From Sphingomonas sp. (lineage in GTDB: Bacteria; Pseudomonadota; Alphaproteobacteria; Sphingomonadales; Sphingomonadaceae), in the NCBI RefSeq assembly GCF_019635455.1, contig NZ_JAHBZJ010000003.1, forward strand, positions 62,001 through 126,000: a DNA stretch of 64,000 nt, read 5' to 3'. The notes beneath the pieces are model-generated. The model saw only the letters and a list, made by a program, of their open reading frames with translations, had not been told where the DNA came from and ran no database searches. Each line of letters opens with the position of its first letter. Within the stretch, counting starts at the first letter, position 1. Of the stretch, positions 8,843 through 19,739 are shown in pieces. The position numbers and the translations under genes are program-made.

Positions 8843-9595
8843 ATGCCGAAATACCGTCACACCCGCCTGCCGCCGCCCTATCTGAAGCGCATCTGGCTCG
8901 ATCGGCCGGCGGATGTCGATGCGGCCGCCTATCCCTGGTGCCTTCCGCTGTTCCGGTCCGGTGAATTCGAACTCGCCTTTGACCGGCCGATCACGATCAT
9001 CGCGGGCGAAAACGGCGTCGGCAAATCGACGCTGGTGGAGGGGATCGCGGCGCTGGCCGGCTTCGATGAAGCGGGCGGCGGACCCGGCTATCGCGCTGTC
9101 GATCATTCGCAGGCGATCGAACGTGGCGGAAGCTTACTGGCGGCGGGGCTGAAGGCGAGTTGGCTGCCCAAAATGGGGCAGGGCTGGTTCTTTCGGGCAG
9201 AGAGCTTTTTCTCCGTCGCGCGCTACCTGGACGAGGCGCGTTCGCCCTATGCTGATTTTCTCTCCCACTCGCATGGCGAGGGCTTCATCCGCTTTTTCGA
9301 GGAGCGCTGTTCGCGCCCCGGCATCTTCTTTTTCGACGAGCCCGAATCGGCACTGTCTCCGGTCCGGCAGTTCGAGTTCCTGAAGCTGTTGAGGCGGATG
9401 CAGGATGGCGGCCAGTCGCAGGCGATCGTCGTTACCCACTCGCCGATCCTGATGGCATGCCCCGACGCGCGGTTGCTGGGCATGGGAAAATACGCGATCG
9501 AGCCGATCGAGTTGGAGGATACGGCGCATTTCCGTATCTATCGCCAGTTCGCGCTCGATCCGCACGGCATGGTGGACGATATGCTGGCCGAATGA
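8843..9595 (+). CDS. AAA/ABC-type ATPase, orphan
   Basis: About 250 residues. The N-terminus is TRLPPPYLKRIWLDRP; Walker A is IIAGENGVGKSTLVEGIAAL, Walker B GIFFFDEPESALSP, and the switch His lies in IVVTHSPILMACPDARLLGM. The compact layout without a long coiled coil is that of small AAA_21/AAA_23-type ATPases found singly in proteobacterial genomes. No partner nuclease, Toprim protein or transporter is adjacent, so role and substrate are unknown. The start is uncertain: an ATG at 8825 is also possible, and neither has a well-spaced ribosome site. Confidence 0.75.
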   Translation: MPKYRHTRLPPPYLKRIWLDRPADVDAAAYPWCLPLFRSGEFELAFDRPITIIAGENGVGKSTLVEGIAALAGFDEAGGGPGYRAVDHSQAIERGGSLLAAGLKASWLPKMGQGWFFRAESFFSVARYLDEARSPYADFLSHSHGEGFIRFFEERCSRPGIFFFDEPESALSPVRQFEFLKLLRRMQDGGQSQAIVVTHSPILMACPDARLLGMGKYAIEPIELEDTAHFRIYRQFALDPHGMVDDMLAE

Positions 9596-9599
9596 CCGT

Positions 9600-10295
9600 T
9601 CAGCGCGCGGGCGCGAGCACCAGCGACCGGCCGTTCCGCGCGGTCAGGATCAGCTTGCCCGCGCGGTTGGTGGACGCGCTCAATTTCTCCTGTAGCAGGC
9701 GAAGCAGGTCGTTCTCCTGTTGCTGGACATAGCGATTGGTGCAGGCCCGCCGCGTGGTCGCCAGCGGCCCGATGCTGACGATACCGCGATCGAGACGGAA
9801 GCTGCCGCTGAACCGGTTGCAGCCCGCGTCGCCGCTCACCCGACCCTCGGCAAAGCGAATGGTGACGCGGTCGCGATTGGCGACCGGCGCGTTGGCGATC
9901 CGCTGAATGTGCCAGTCGCCATCGACCGCCGCGCGCGCCGCGCCGGCGATGGCCGGGCCGCCGCAACCGCTCAGCACGCGACGGCCCAGCGTCACCTTGA
10001 CCGTGTCACGATAGGTGCGATCGCTCATCCCGTCGTTGCAGCGGACATGCGTGACATCCACGCTGAGCCGCGGTGTGCGGTAGATTTCGCCGTTGAAGCC
10101 GACGATCGGGCGCGGCCTCGCAACGCGGAGCGCGCGGCCCTCCATCGGCTCGAAGATGATCGCGCGATCGTCGATGGTAAGGCTCCAGAACGGCTCCGTG
10201 CCGACCGCGCGATAAGGGGCGTCGGGCCGGGCGAGCGCAGGCCCGGCAAGCGCAAGCGGCAGTGCGGCGGCGAGGATCAGGGTTCCGGGACGCAT
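9600..10295 (-). CDS. Secreted META-domain (HslJ-like) protein
   Basis: 231 residues with a signal peptide (TLILAAALPLALAGPALA). Next comes a COG3650-like segment, YRAVGTEPFWSLTIDDRAIIFEP, and then a C-terminal META domain (DGDWHIQRIANAP, RVTIRFAEGRVSGDAGCNRFSGSF, ACTNRYVQQQENDLLRLL). META domains occur in heat-shock or envelope proteins of unknown activity (HslJ). AAGGAG lies 7 bases before the ATG at 10295, which decides the start; the open frame upstream is a decayed CAP-domain gene that reads through without a stop. It converges on the AAA ATPase gene with a 4-base gap. Confidence 0.85.
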   Translation of the reverse strand: MRPGTLILAAALPLALAGPALARPDAPYRAVGTEPFWSLTIDDRAIIFEPMEGRALRVARPRPIVGFNGEIYRTPRLSVDVTHVRCNDGMSDRTYRDTVKVTLGRRVLSGCGGPAIAGAARAAVDGDWHIQRIANAPVANRDRVTIRFAEGRVSGDAGCNRFSGSFRLDRGIVSIGPLATTRRACTNRYVQQQENDLLRLLQEKLSASTNRAGKLILTARNGRSLVLAPAR

Positions 10296-10414
10296 GTTCA
10301 TTCTCCTTGCCGGCATGGGTGCCGCAGCGCGGATGAACGCCGGCTTGCCGTGAAGCATGCGCAGCGGTCGGCTGCTCCGATCAACCCGCGCGACCGCCCG
10401 GACCAGGAGATCGG

Positions 10415-10446
10415 TATCGACCTGTCGACCTGTCGATCTGTCGATC
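10415..10446. repeat. Four 8-bp tandem units at the end of the CAP remnant
   Basis: Four octamers of the pattern TRTCGAYC lie head to tail directly after the last recognisable CAP-domain residues. Eight is not a multiple of three, so gain or loss of a unit shifts the frame. Confidence 0.9.
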
Positions 10447-10870
10447 CAGGGTATGGCGACACCTTCGACATTGCCCGCCGGGCTGTACCGGCAGACCAGA
10501 TAATCCAGGTCTCCGGCGCGATGCACGCCGCATTCGACTCGTGGGGTCTGTCGCCAGATGATCTGCGTGTAGTGACCGACCACCGCGCCGGACGGATCGA
10601 CGCCGGGAAAGATGCCGGGACGAAATTGGCGCGCTCATCGCCCCAGTCCCGGGCCATGTTGGCCGGGGTGTAGCCGCCTGAGGCCTCCTCCCACAGATTT
10701 TCGCCCTGCCCAACCCGCTGGGCCTCGGGCGCGCGTTTCAGCGCGGCAGAGTCTGGCAGCGGCGTCTGCGCGACACGGTCCCGATGCACGCAATCGTGGT
10801 GGCGACCACGCAGGAAAGCCCGCGAATCACCCGCCATCCCCATGGCTCATCGGTCCGGATTCGGAGCATA
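10447..10870 (-). pseudogene. Degraded CAP/SCP (PR-1-like) domain gene
   Basis: Two different frames encode consecutive parts of one CAP domain. The upstream part has RVGQGENLWEEASGGYTPANMARDWGDERANF; the downstream part has VGHYTQIIWRQTPRVECGV and LDYLVCRYSPAGNVEG. The frame changes after the codons for ANF, near 10618-10622, where one missing base (a C that would give NF-RPGIFPG) explains the break. The first third of the domain, including the HNxxR helix, is absent. A signal-peptide-like stretch (GLSCVVATTIACIGTVS) sits in yet another frame at about 10770-10840. No stop codon ends the CAP frame before it enters the META gene. Several lesions argue for true decay, although one could be an assembly error. 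Confidence 0.75.
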
Positions 10871-11000
10871 TCGCCGGCGCGGCGTCGAGAGGTCCACAAA
10901 TGGTCGGATTTGCGCGGAGCGGAAGGGCAGGGCCGCTGTCCGGGGCGATGCCACCCCGACAAAATGCCGCCCCGACAATCGGTGCGGGTGCGCGCGTTTC

Positions 11001-11074
11001 TGGAGGCCCGAGCCGGAATCGAACCGGCGTGCAAGGATTTGCAGTCCTCTGCGTAACCACTCCGCCATCGGGCC
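11001..11074 (-). tRNA. tRNA-Cys (GCA)
   Basis: 74 bases including an encoded CCA. The 7-bp acceptor stem pairs GGCCCGA with TCGGGCC, the T arm contains GGTTCGATTCC, and the anticodon loop CTGCAAA gives anticodon GCA. It is transcribed leftward, alone. Confidence 0.96.
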
Positions 11075-11091
11075 TCGGCGAAAGAGCGGCG

Positions 11092-11120
11092 GAAATGCGC
11101 GGGGGCGTGCGCCATGTCAA
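11092..11120 (-). promoter_or_regulatory. Likely promoter of tRNA-Cys
   Basis: On the minus strand a perfect -35 TTGACA (11115-11120) is followed after 17 bases by CATTTC (11092-11097), placing transcription start about 10 bases before the tRNA 5' end. Confidence 0.5.
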
Positions 11121-11239
11121 CTGCCCGGTTGAGAATTTCACGCGCGGTCTTGCTTGGCGTGGCGCACCGCACAAGTTACAAGCGCGCCGAGTAACACAGT
11201 GTATTGCATGACTATAACAGTTGTGCGAACAGGGGTTAG

Positions 11240-11902
11240 ATGATGACCGCAACCGCCAATTCCTTCATTCCGAACCCCGCCCGCGAGGCGATGGTGGCGA
11301 GCCAGCTGCGCACCAGCGGCGTCAGCGACGCGCGCGTCGTCGCCGCGATGAACGAAGTGGCGCGCGAGGATTATGTGCCGGAACGGCATCGCGGCCTGGC
11401 CTATCGCGATCGGCCGCTGCCACTGGGCGGGGGACGGATGCAGAACCCGCCGCTCGCCACCGGACTGTTGCTGACCCAGGCGGGGATCGCGGCGGGCGAC
11501 CGGGTGCTGATCGTCGGCGCGGCGGGCGGCTATGCGGCCGCGATCGCGGCGAAACTGGGAGCGAAGGTCATCGCGCTGGAGAGCGACGGAGAGCTGGCGG
11601 CACGTGCGCGAGCCGCGCTCGGCGGCGTTGCCGATGTCGCGGAGGGTCCGCTGATGGCGGGGTGGCCGGCCGGTGCGCCCTATGACGTACTGATCGTCGA
11701 TGGCGCGGTGGAGGTGCTTCCGGACGCGCTGGTCGCGCAGGTGCGCGTGGGCGGGCGGATCGTCGCCGGCCTGCTCGAACGCGGTGTCACGCGGCTTGCC
11801 GCCGGGGTGCGCACGGAAGGGGGTTTCGGCCTCACCGCCTTTGCCGACAGCGAATGCGCGGTGCTCCCCGGGTTCGAGGCTCCGCAAGGGTTCAGATTCT
11901 GA
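11240..11902 (+). CDS. Protein-L-isoaspartate O-methyltransferase-like protein
   Basis: 220 residues of the PCMT family. N-terminal features are AREAMVASQLRTSGVSDARVVAAMNEVAREDYVPE and MQNPPLATGLLLTQAGI. The SAM-binding loop, normally VLEIGTGSGYQ, here reads VLIVGAAGGYAAAIAA, which keeps the glycines but loses the acidic and Thr/Ser residues. Methylation of isoaspartate is therefore uncertain. The gene ends in a TGATG overlap with a tolC gene, a pairing found in many alphaproteobacteria, so it may be kept for its operon role rather than classical protein repair. AGGGG precedes the ATG. Confidence 0.85.
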   Translation: MMTATANSFIPNPAREAMVASQLRTSGVSDARVVAAMNEVAREDYVPERHRGLAYRDRPLPLGGGRMQNPPLATGLLLTQAGIAAGDRVLIVGAAGGYAAAIAAKLGAKVIALESDGELAARARAALGGVADVAEGPLMAGWPAGAPYDVLIVDGAVEVLPDALVAQVRVGGRIVAGLLERGVTRLAAGVRTEGGFGLTAFADSECAVLPGFEAPQGFRF

Positions 11903-13428
11903 TGAAAGAAGCAAAGATGCGATTGAGCGACATTCTTGCCGGGGTGAGCCTGCTGGGCCTCGCACTGCCCGCCGCAGCGCAGACGGGCGCTCCGCCCCCC
12001 GCCGGCCAGGCGCCCGCCGCCACGCCGACGACAACGCTGCGCGAGGCGATGGTCGAGGCGTATCGCACCAATCCGGACATCACGGGCCAGCGCGCCAGCC
12101 TGCGCGCCACCGACGAATCGGTGCCGATCGCGCGCGCCGCCGGCCTGCCGAGCGTGTCGTCGAGCGGCAGCTACAACGAAAATCTCTATGACACCGATTC
12201 GAGCGGCCTCGGGCCGACGCGTCAGGGGTCGCTGGGCGTCGATCTGAGCGTGCCGGTGTTTACCGGCGGATCGGTGCGCAATTCGGTGCGCGCCGCCGAA
12301 ACCCGGGTCGAGGCAGGACGCGACGGCCTGCGCAGCGCCGAATCGCAGCTCTTCAGCAACGTGGTCGCCGCCTATATGGATGTGATCCGTGACGAGGCGA
12401 TCGTGCGCCTGAACCAGCAGAATGCCCGCGTGCTGGGCGTGAACAGCCAGGCGACGCGCGATCGGTTCGAGGTGGGCGACCTGACCCGCACCGACGTCGC
12501 CCAGTCCGAAGCGCGCCAGGCGCTGGCGGAGAGCCAGCTGCGCAGCGCCGAATCGCGCCTCATTTCCAGCCGCGAAAATTACATCCGGATCGTCGGATCG
12601 GTTCCCGGAACGCTGGCCGCACCGCCGTCGCTGCCGAACATGCCCGCCGGCGTCGATCAGGCGGTGAGCGTCGCGCTGGAGGAGAATCCGGCGCTCGCCG
12701 GGGCGAAGAAGTCGCGCGACGCGGCGGGGTATGATGTCAATGTCGCCCGCGCCGGGCGGTTGCCACAGGTCAGCGTCGGCGTCGGCGGCGATTATTACAA
12801 CCGTTTCGGATCGGTGAGCGGCTTCGGTCGGACCGCCGGCATCGCCAATGACGGCTTCGCGACCTCCGCCGGGGTAACCTTGCGCATGCCGCTGTTCCAG
12901 GGCGGACGCCCGGCGGCACAGGTGCGCCAGGCACAAGCGCGCCAGTCGGTCGCGATCGAGCAGGTGACCGCGACCGAGCGTAGCGTGATCGCGCAGACCC
13001 GCTCGGCCTATGCGGTGTGGCAGTCGGCGCAGCGGGTGATCGAGAGCAGCCGCCTGGCGGTGCAGGCCAACCAATTGAGCCTGGAAGGGGTGCGTGCGGA
13101 AAACAGCGTCGGCACGCGGACGATCCTCGACATCCTCAACGCCGAACAGGAATTGCTGAACAGCCAGGTCCAGCTGGTGACGGCGGAGCGCGATGCCTAT
13201 GTCGCGGGCTTTGCGGTGCTGGCGGCGATGGGCCGGGCGGAAGCCGCCGACCTGGGGCTGGATGGCGGGCCGCTCTACGATCCGGTCGCCAATTACGATC
13301 GGGTGAAGCGCAGCCTGTCCGACTGGCGGGACAACCCCGCGCCCAAGCCGGAGGCGACGCGCACAACCGACACGCCGGCACAGACGCCGATCGTTTCGGG
13401 GCCGCTCGATCCCCAAAATCCACGCTAG
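11902..13428 (+). CDS. tolC: TolC family outer-membrane channel protein
   Basis: 508 residues with a signal peptide (ILAGVSLLGLALPAAAQ) and the two OEP repeats of TolC. Repeat 1 has LREAMVEAYRTNPDITGQRASLRATDE and VGDLTRTDVAQSEARQALAESQL; repeat 2 has VSVALEENPALAGAKKSRDAAGYDVNVARAGRLPQVSVGVG and GTRTILDILNAEQELLNSQVQLVTAERD. These build the beta-barrel and alpha-helical tunnel used by type I secretion and RND/MFS efflux. An extended Pro/Thr-rich tail follows. The start overlaps the upstream PCMT stop (TGATG); an ATG at 11917 is an alternative. No cognate pump is adjacent; the emrAB pair at 44943-47637 is a possible user. Confidence 0.93.
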   Translation: MKEAKMRLSDILAGVSLLGLALPAAAQTGAPPPAGQAPAATPTTTLREAMVEAYRTNPDITGQRASLRATDESVPIARAAGLPSVSSSGSYNENLYDTDSSGLGPTRQGSLGVDLSVPVFTGGSVRNSVRAAETRVEAGRDGLRSAESQLFSNVVAAYMDVIRDEAIVRLNQQNARVLGVNSQATRDRFEVGDLTRTDVAQSEARQALAESQLRSAESRLISSRENYIRIVGSVPGTLAAPPSLPNMPAGVDQAVSVALEENPALAGAKKSRDAAGYDVNVARAGRLPQVSVGVGGDYYNRFGSVSGFGRTAGIANDGFATSAGVTLRMPLFQGGRPAAQVRQAQARQSVAIEQVTATERSVIAQTRSAYAVWQSAQRVIESSRLAVQANQLSLEGVRAENSVGTRTILDILNAEQELLNSQVQLVTAERDAYVAGFAVLAAMGRAEAADLGLDGGPLYDPVANYDRVKRSLSDWRDNPAPKPEATRTTDTPAQTPIVSGPLDPQNPR

Positions 13429-13497
13429 ACGGTTGACAGACCCCCTGCCGATCCGACAGGTGGCGGCTCGGTCTTAACCCTAATCAGGGGTTTTCGA

Positions 13498-13971
13498 ATG
13501 GGGGACGTCAGCAACGAGCCGTCGATGGAGGACATCCTGTCCTCGATCAAACGGATCATCGCCGAGGAAGGCGACAGCGCGGCGTCCGCACGTTCGCGGC
13601 GCCCCGCCCGTGCGGCGCCCTCCGCGCCGTCCGAGGACGAGGTGCTGGAGCTGAGCGAGCCGGCACCGGCGGAGCCTGCACGGCCTGCCACCCGTCGCGC
13701 CGAGCCGGAGGCGGCACCGGCCGCCACCGCCGAACCGGCACCGTCCGAATCGATCCTGTCGCGCACCGCCGCGGAGGCGACGCGGGGTCCGCTCGAAGCG
13801 CTCTCGCGCATGGTCGTGAAGCCGGAGGTCGCGGGCAGCGACACGCTGGAGGGGATGGTGCGCGAAATGCTCCGCCCGATGCTCCGCGACTGGCTGGACG
13901 CGAACCTGCCGCGCATGGTCGAGGATATGGTGCAGCGCGAGATCGCGCGAATCACGGCGGGGCGCGACTGA
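13498..13971 (+). CDS. popZ: PopZ-like polar organising protein (DUF2497)
   Basis: 157 residues in the three-part layout of alphaproteobacterial PopZ/DUF2497 proteins: a short conserved N-terminal helix EPSMEDILSSIKRIIAEEG, an acidic, Pro/Ala/Glu-rich disordered linker (about 30-95), and a C-terminal oligomerisation region (LEGMVREMLRPMLRDWLDANLPRMVEDMVQREIARI). In Caulobacter PopZ forms a polar matrix that anchors the chromosome origin and recruits cell-cycle kinases. Its position directly before valS is conserved in the class and supports the assignment. AGGGG lies 7 bases before the ATG. The paralogue relationship to Caulobacter PopZ is inferred from architecture and synteny. Confidence 0.88.
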   Translation: MGDVSNEPSMEDILSSIKRIIAEEGDSAASARSRRPARAAPSAPSEDEVLELSEPAPAEPARPATRRAEPEAAPAATAEPAPSESILSRTAAEATRGPLEALSRMVVKPEVAGSDTLEGMVREMLRPMLRDWLDANLPRMVEDMVQREIARITAGRD

Positions 13972-14008
13972 CCTTGCCTAAGCTGGCCCGCCCGTTAGAG
14001 GGCGGGGC

Positions 14009-16690
14009 ATGAGCGAACTTCCAAAGACTTTCGACCCTGCCGAGATCGAGCGGCGCTGGTACGCGCATTGGGAACGCAACGGGCTGTTCCGCCCCGACCG
14101 GCCGGGCGCCCAGCCCTGGACGATCGTCAACCCGCCGCCCAACGTCACCGGCTCGCTGCATATCGGCCATGCGCTCGACAACACGTTGCAGGACATCCTC
14201 GTCCGCCACGCGCGGTTGAAGGGGATGGACGCGCGCTGGGTGGTGGGCATGGACCATGCCGGCATCGCGACCCAGATGGTGGTCGAGCGCCAGCTCAACG
14301 AACGTCAGCAGAAGCGCACCGACTTCACCCGCGACGAATTCGTGGCGAAGGTGTGGGAGTGGAAGGCGGAGAGCGGCGGTGCGATCACCGGCCAGCTCCG
14401 GCGCCTGGGCTGTTCGATGGACTGGTCCGACGAACGGTTCACGATGGACGCGGGCTTTTCAAAGGCCGTGCTGAAGGTGTTCGTCGATCTGTACAATCAA
14501 AAGCTGATCTATCGCGACAAGCGGCTGGTGAACTGGGACCCGGGCCTTGGCACGGCGATCAGCGATCTTGAGGTCGAGACGCGTGAGGTGGCGGGCAAGT
14601 TCTGGCACCTGCGCTACCCGCTCGCCGATGGCAGCGGCTTCATCCAGGTCGCGACGACGCGTCCCGAAACGATGCTCGCCGACATGGCGGTCGCGGTGCA
14701 TCCGCAGGATGCGCGCTATGCGGCGCTGGTCGGCAAGCAGGTGAAGCTGCCGATCACCGGCCGCCTGATCCCGATCATCGCCGACGAACATGCCGATCCG
14801 GAACTGGGATCGGGCGCGGTCAAGATCACCCCGGGGCATGACTTCAACGATTTCGAGGTCGGTCGCCGCGCGGGGATCGAGGCGCGCGACATGCTCAACA
14901 TGCTCGATGCCAGGGCCGCGATCTGCCAGACGTCGGACGGGCTGATCCCGGCCGAACTGATCGGCCTCGACCGGTTCGACGCGCGCGAGAAGGTGGTGGC
15001 GCGGCTGAAGGACGAAGGGTTCCTGATCGCGCATGTCGATAAGGACGGCGCCGAGCATGACGCCGAACCGCGCAAGATCCAGACGCCGTTCGGCGACCGT
15101 TCGGGCGTGGTGATCGAACCGTGGCTGACCGATCAATGGTATGTCGATGCCGCGACGCTGGCAAAGCCTGCGATCGAGGCGGTGCGGTCGGGCGCGACCA
15201 AGGTCGTGCCGAAAAGCTGGGAAAAGACCTATTTCAACTGGATGGAGAACATCCAGCCCTGGTGCGTCAGCCGCCAGCTTTGGTGGGGGCATCGCATTCC
15301 GGCTTGGTTTGCCGAGGATGGCAGCGTCTTCGTCGCTGAGACGCAGGAAGAGGCGCAGGCACAAGCGGGGCAGGGCGTAGCGCTCAAGCGTGACGAGGAT
15401 GTCCTCGATACCTGGTTCTCCTCCGCGCTGTGGCCCTTTGCGACGCTCGGCTGGCCCGAGGACGGCGATCCGACTCTGGGCGGGCGTTATCCCAATGATG
15501 TGCTCATCTCCGGCTTCGACATCCTGTTCTTCTGGGATGCGCGGATGATGATGCAGGGGCTGCACTTCATGAAGCAGGTGCCGTTCCGGACGCTGTACCT
15601 CCACGGCCTTGTCCGCGCGGCGGACGGGGCGAAAATGTCCAAGTCAAAGGGCAATGTCGTCGATCCGCTGGGGCTGATCGACAAATACGGCGCCGACGCG
15701 CTCCGCTTCTTCATGGCGGCGATGGAGAGCCAGGGCCGCGACGTGAAGATGGATGAGAAGCGGGTCGAGGGGTATCGCAACTTTGCCACCAAGCTGTGGA
15801 ACGCGGCGCGCTTCGCCCAGTCGAACGGCATCCGCGCGAGCGAGCAGATCGAACCGCCCGCCGCGATGCTCGCGGTCAACAAATGGATCATCGCCGAAAC
15901 GGTGGCGTGCGTGCAGGCGATGGACCTCGCCTTTGCCGACCTGCGCTTCGACGGGGCGGCGAACACCATCTATCAGTTCGTGTGGAGCCGCTTCTGCGAC
16001 TGGTATCTCGAACTCATCAAGCCGGTGCTCCAGACCGAGGGGGCGGACGGGGCCGAGGAGACGCGGCGCGTCGCCGGCTGGGTGCTCGACCAGATCCTGG
16101 TCCTGCTCCACCCGTTCATGCCGTTCATCACCGAAGAGCTGTGGTCGAAGATGGGCGAGCGTCCCGACACTCCGCTCATCACCGCCAAATGGCCGATGGC
16201 CGACGCCCGCGCGCTCGATCCGGAGGCGGTGCGGGAGATCGACTGGCTGATCCGTCTGGTCACCGAATTGCGCGCGGCGCGAACCGAACTGAACGTGCCG
16301 CCGGGCGCACGGCTACCGATCCATGTTCGCGACGCGCAGGACGAAACGCTGGCGCGGCTGAACCGGCAGGAGGGGGCGCTTGGACGCCTCGCCCGGGTCG
16401 ATCGGGCGGTGGGGGAGGCGCCGGCGGGCGGCGCGCTTCAGATCGTTGTCGATGAAGCGACCTTCGTCCTCCCGCTTGAGGGGGTGATCGACCTCGACGC
16501 CGAACGCGCCCGCCTGACCAAGGCGATCGCGGCGGCGGAAAAAGAGCGCGACAGCCTGAACACCCGCCTCTCCAATCCCAGCTTCGTCGAGCGCGCGAAG
16601 CCGGAAGCGGTGGAAAAGGCGAAGGCCGATCATGCCGAAAAGGCGGCGGAGGCGGCGCGGTTGCAGGCGGCGCTGGGGCGGCTCGGCTGA
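14009..16690 (+). CDS. valS: Valyl-tRNA synthetase
   Basis: 893 residues, the full class Ia length. It has the HIGH motif in [12 protein letters not shown], a large editing domain ([34 protein letters not shown]), the KMSKS motif in [14 protein letters not shown], an anticodon-binding domain ([22 protein letters not shown]) and the C-terminal coiled-coil arm ([44 protein letters not shown]) specific to ValS. It charges tRNA-Val. The MATE gene starts 2 bases after the stop, so cotranscription is likely. Confidence 0.98.
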   Translation: MSELPKTFDPAEIERRWYAHWERNGLFRPDRPGAQPWTIVNPPPNVTGSLHIGHALDNTLQDILVRHARLKGMDARWVVGMDHAGIATQMVVERQLNERQQKRTDFTRDEFVAKVWEWKAESGGAITGQLRRLGCSMDWSDERFTMDAGFSKAVLKVFVDLYNQKLIYRDKRLVNWDPGLGTAISDLEVETREVAGKFWHLRYPLADGSGFIQVATTRPETMLADMAVAVHPQDARYAALVGKQVKLPITGRLIPIIADEHADPELGSGAVKITPGHDFNDFEVGRRAGIEARDMLNMLDARAAICQTSDGLIPAELIGLDRFDAREKVVARLKDEGFLIAHVDKDGAEHDAEPRKIQTPFGDRSGVVIEPWLTDQWYVDAATLAKPAIEAVRSGATKVVPKSWEKTYFNWMENIQPWCVSRQLWWGHRIPAWFAEDGSVFVAETQEEAQAQAGQGVALKRDEDVLDTWFSSALWPFATLGWPEDGDPTLGGRYPNDVLISGFDILFFWDARMMMQGLHFMKQVPFRTLYLHGLVRAADGAKMSKSKGNVVDPLGLIDKYGADALRFFMAAMESQGRDVKMDEKRVEGYRNFATKLWNAARFAQSNGIRASEQIEPPAAMLAVNKWIIAETVACVQAMDLAFADLRFDGAANTIYQFVWSRFCDWYLELIKPVLQTEGADGAEETRRVAGWVLDQILVLLHPFMPFITEELWSKMGERPDTPLITAKWPMADARALDPEAVREIDWLIRLVTELRAARTELNVPPGARLPIHVRDAQDETLARLNRQEGALGRLARVDRAVGEAPAGGALQIVVDEATFVLPLEGVIDLDAERARLTKAIAAAEKERDSLNTRLSNPSFVERAKPEAVEKAKADHAEKAAEAARLQAALGRLG

Positions 16691-16692
16691 CC

Positions 16693-19717
<3,025 letters not shown>

Positions 19718-19739
19718 CCCGGTGCATGAGCGAGACGCG

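Noticed and set aside
13433..13461. TTGACA box after tolC as a promoter of the popZ-like gene
   Set aside because: A good -35 box, but no acceptable -10 sequence 16-18 bases downstream.
13475..13495. Apparent small hairpin with T-run before the popZ-like gene
   Set aside because: The AGGGG in the right arm is well spaced as the ribosome site of that gene; the stem needs a bulge, so a terminator here is unlikely.
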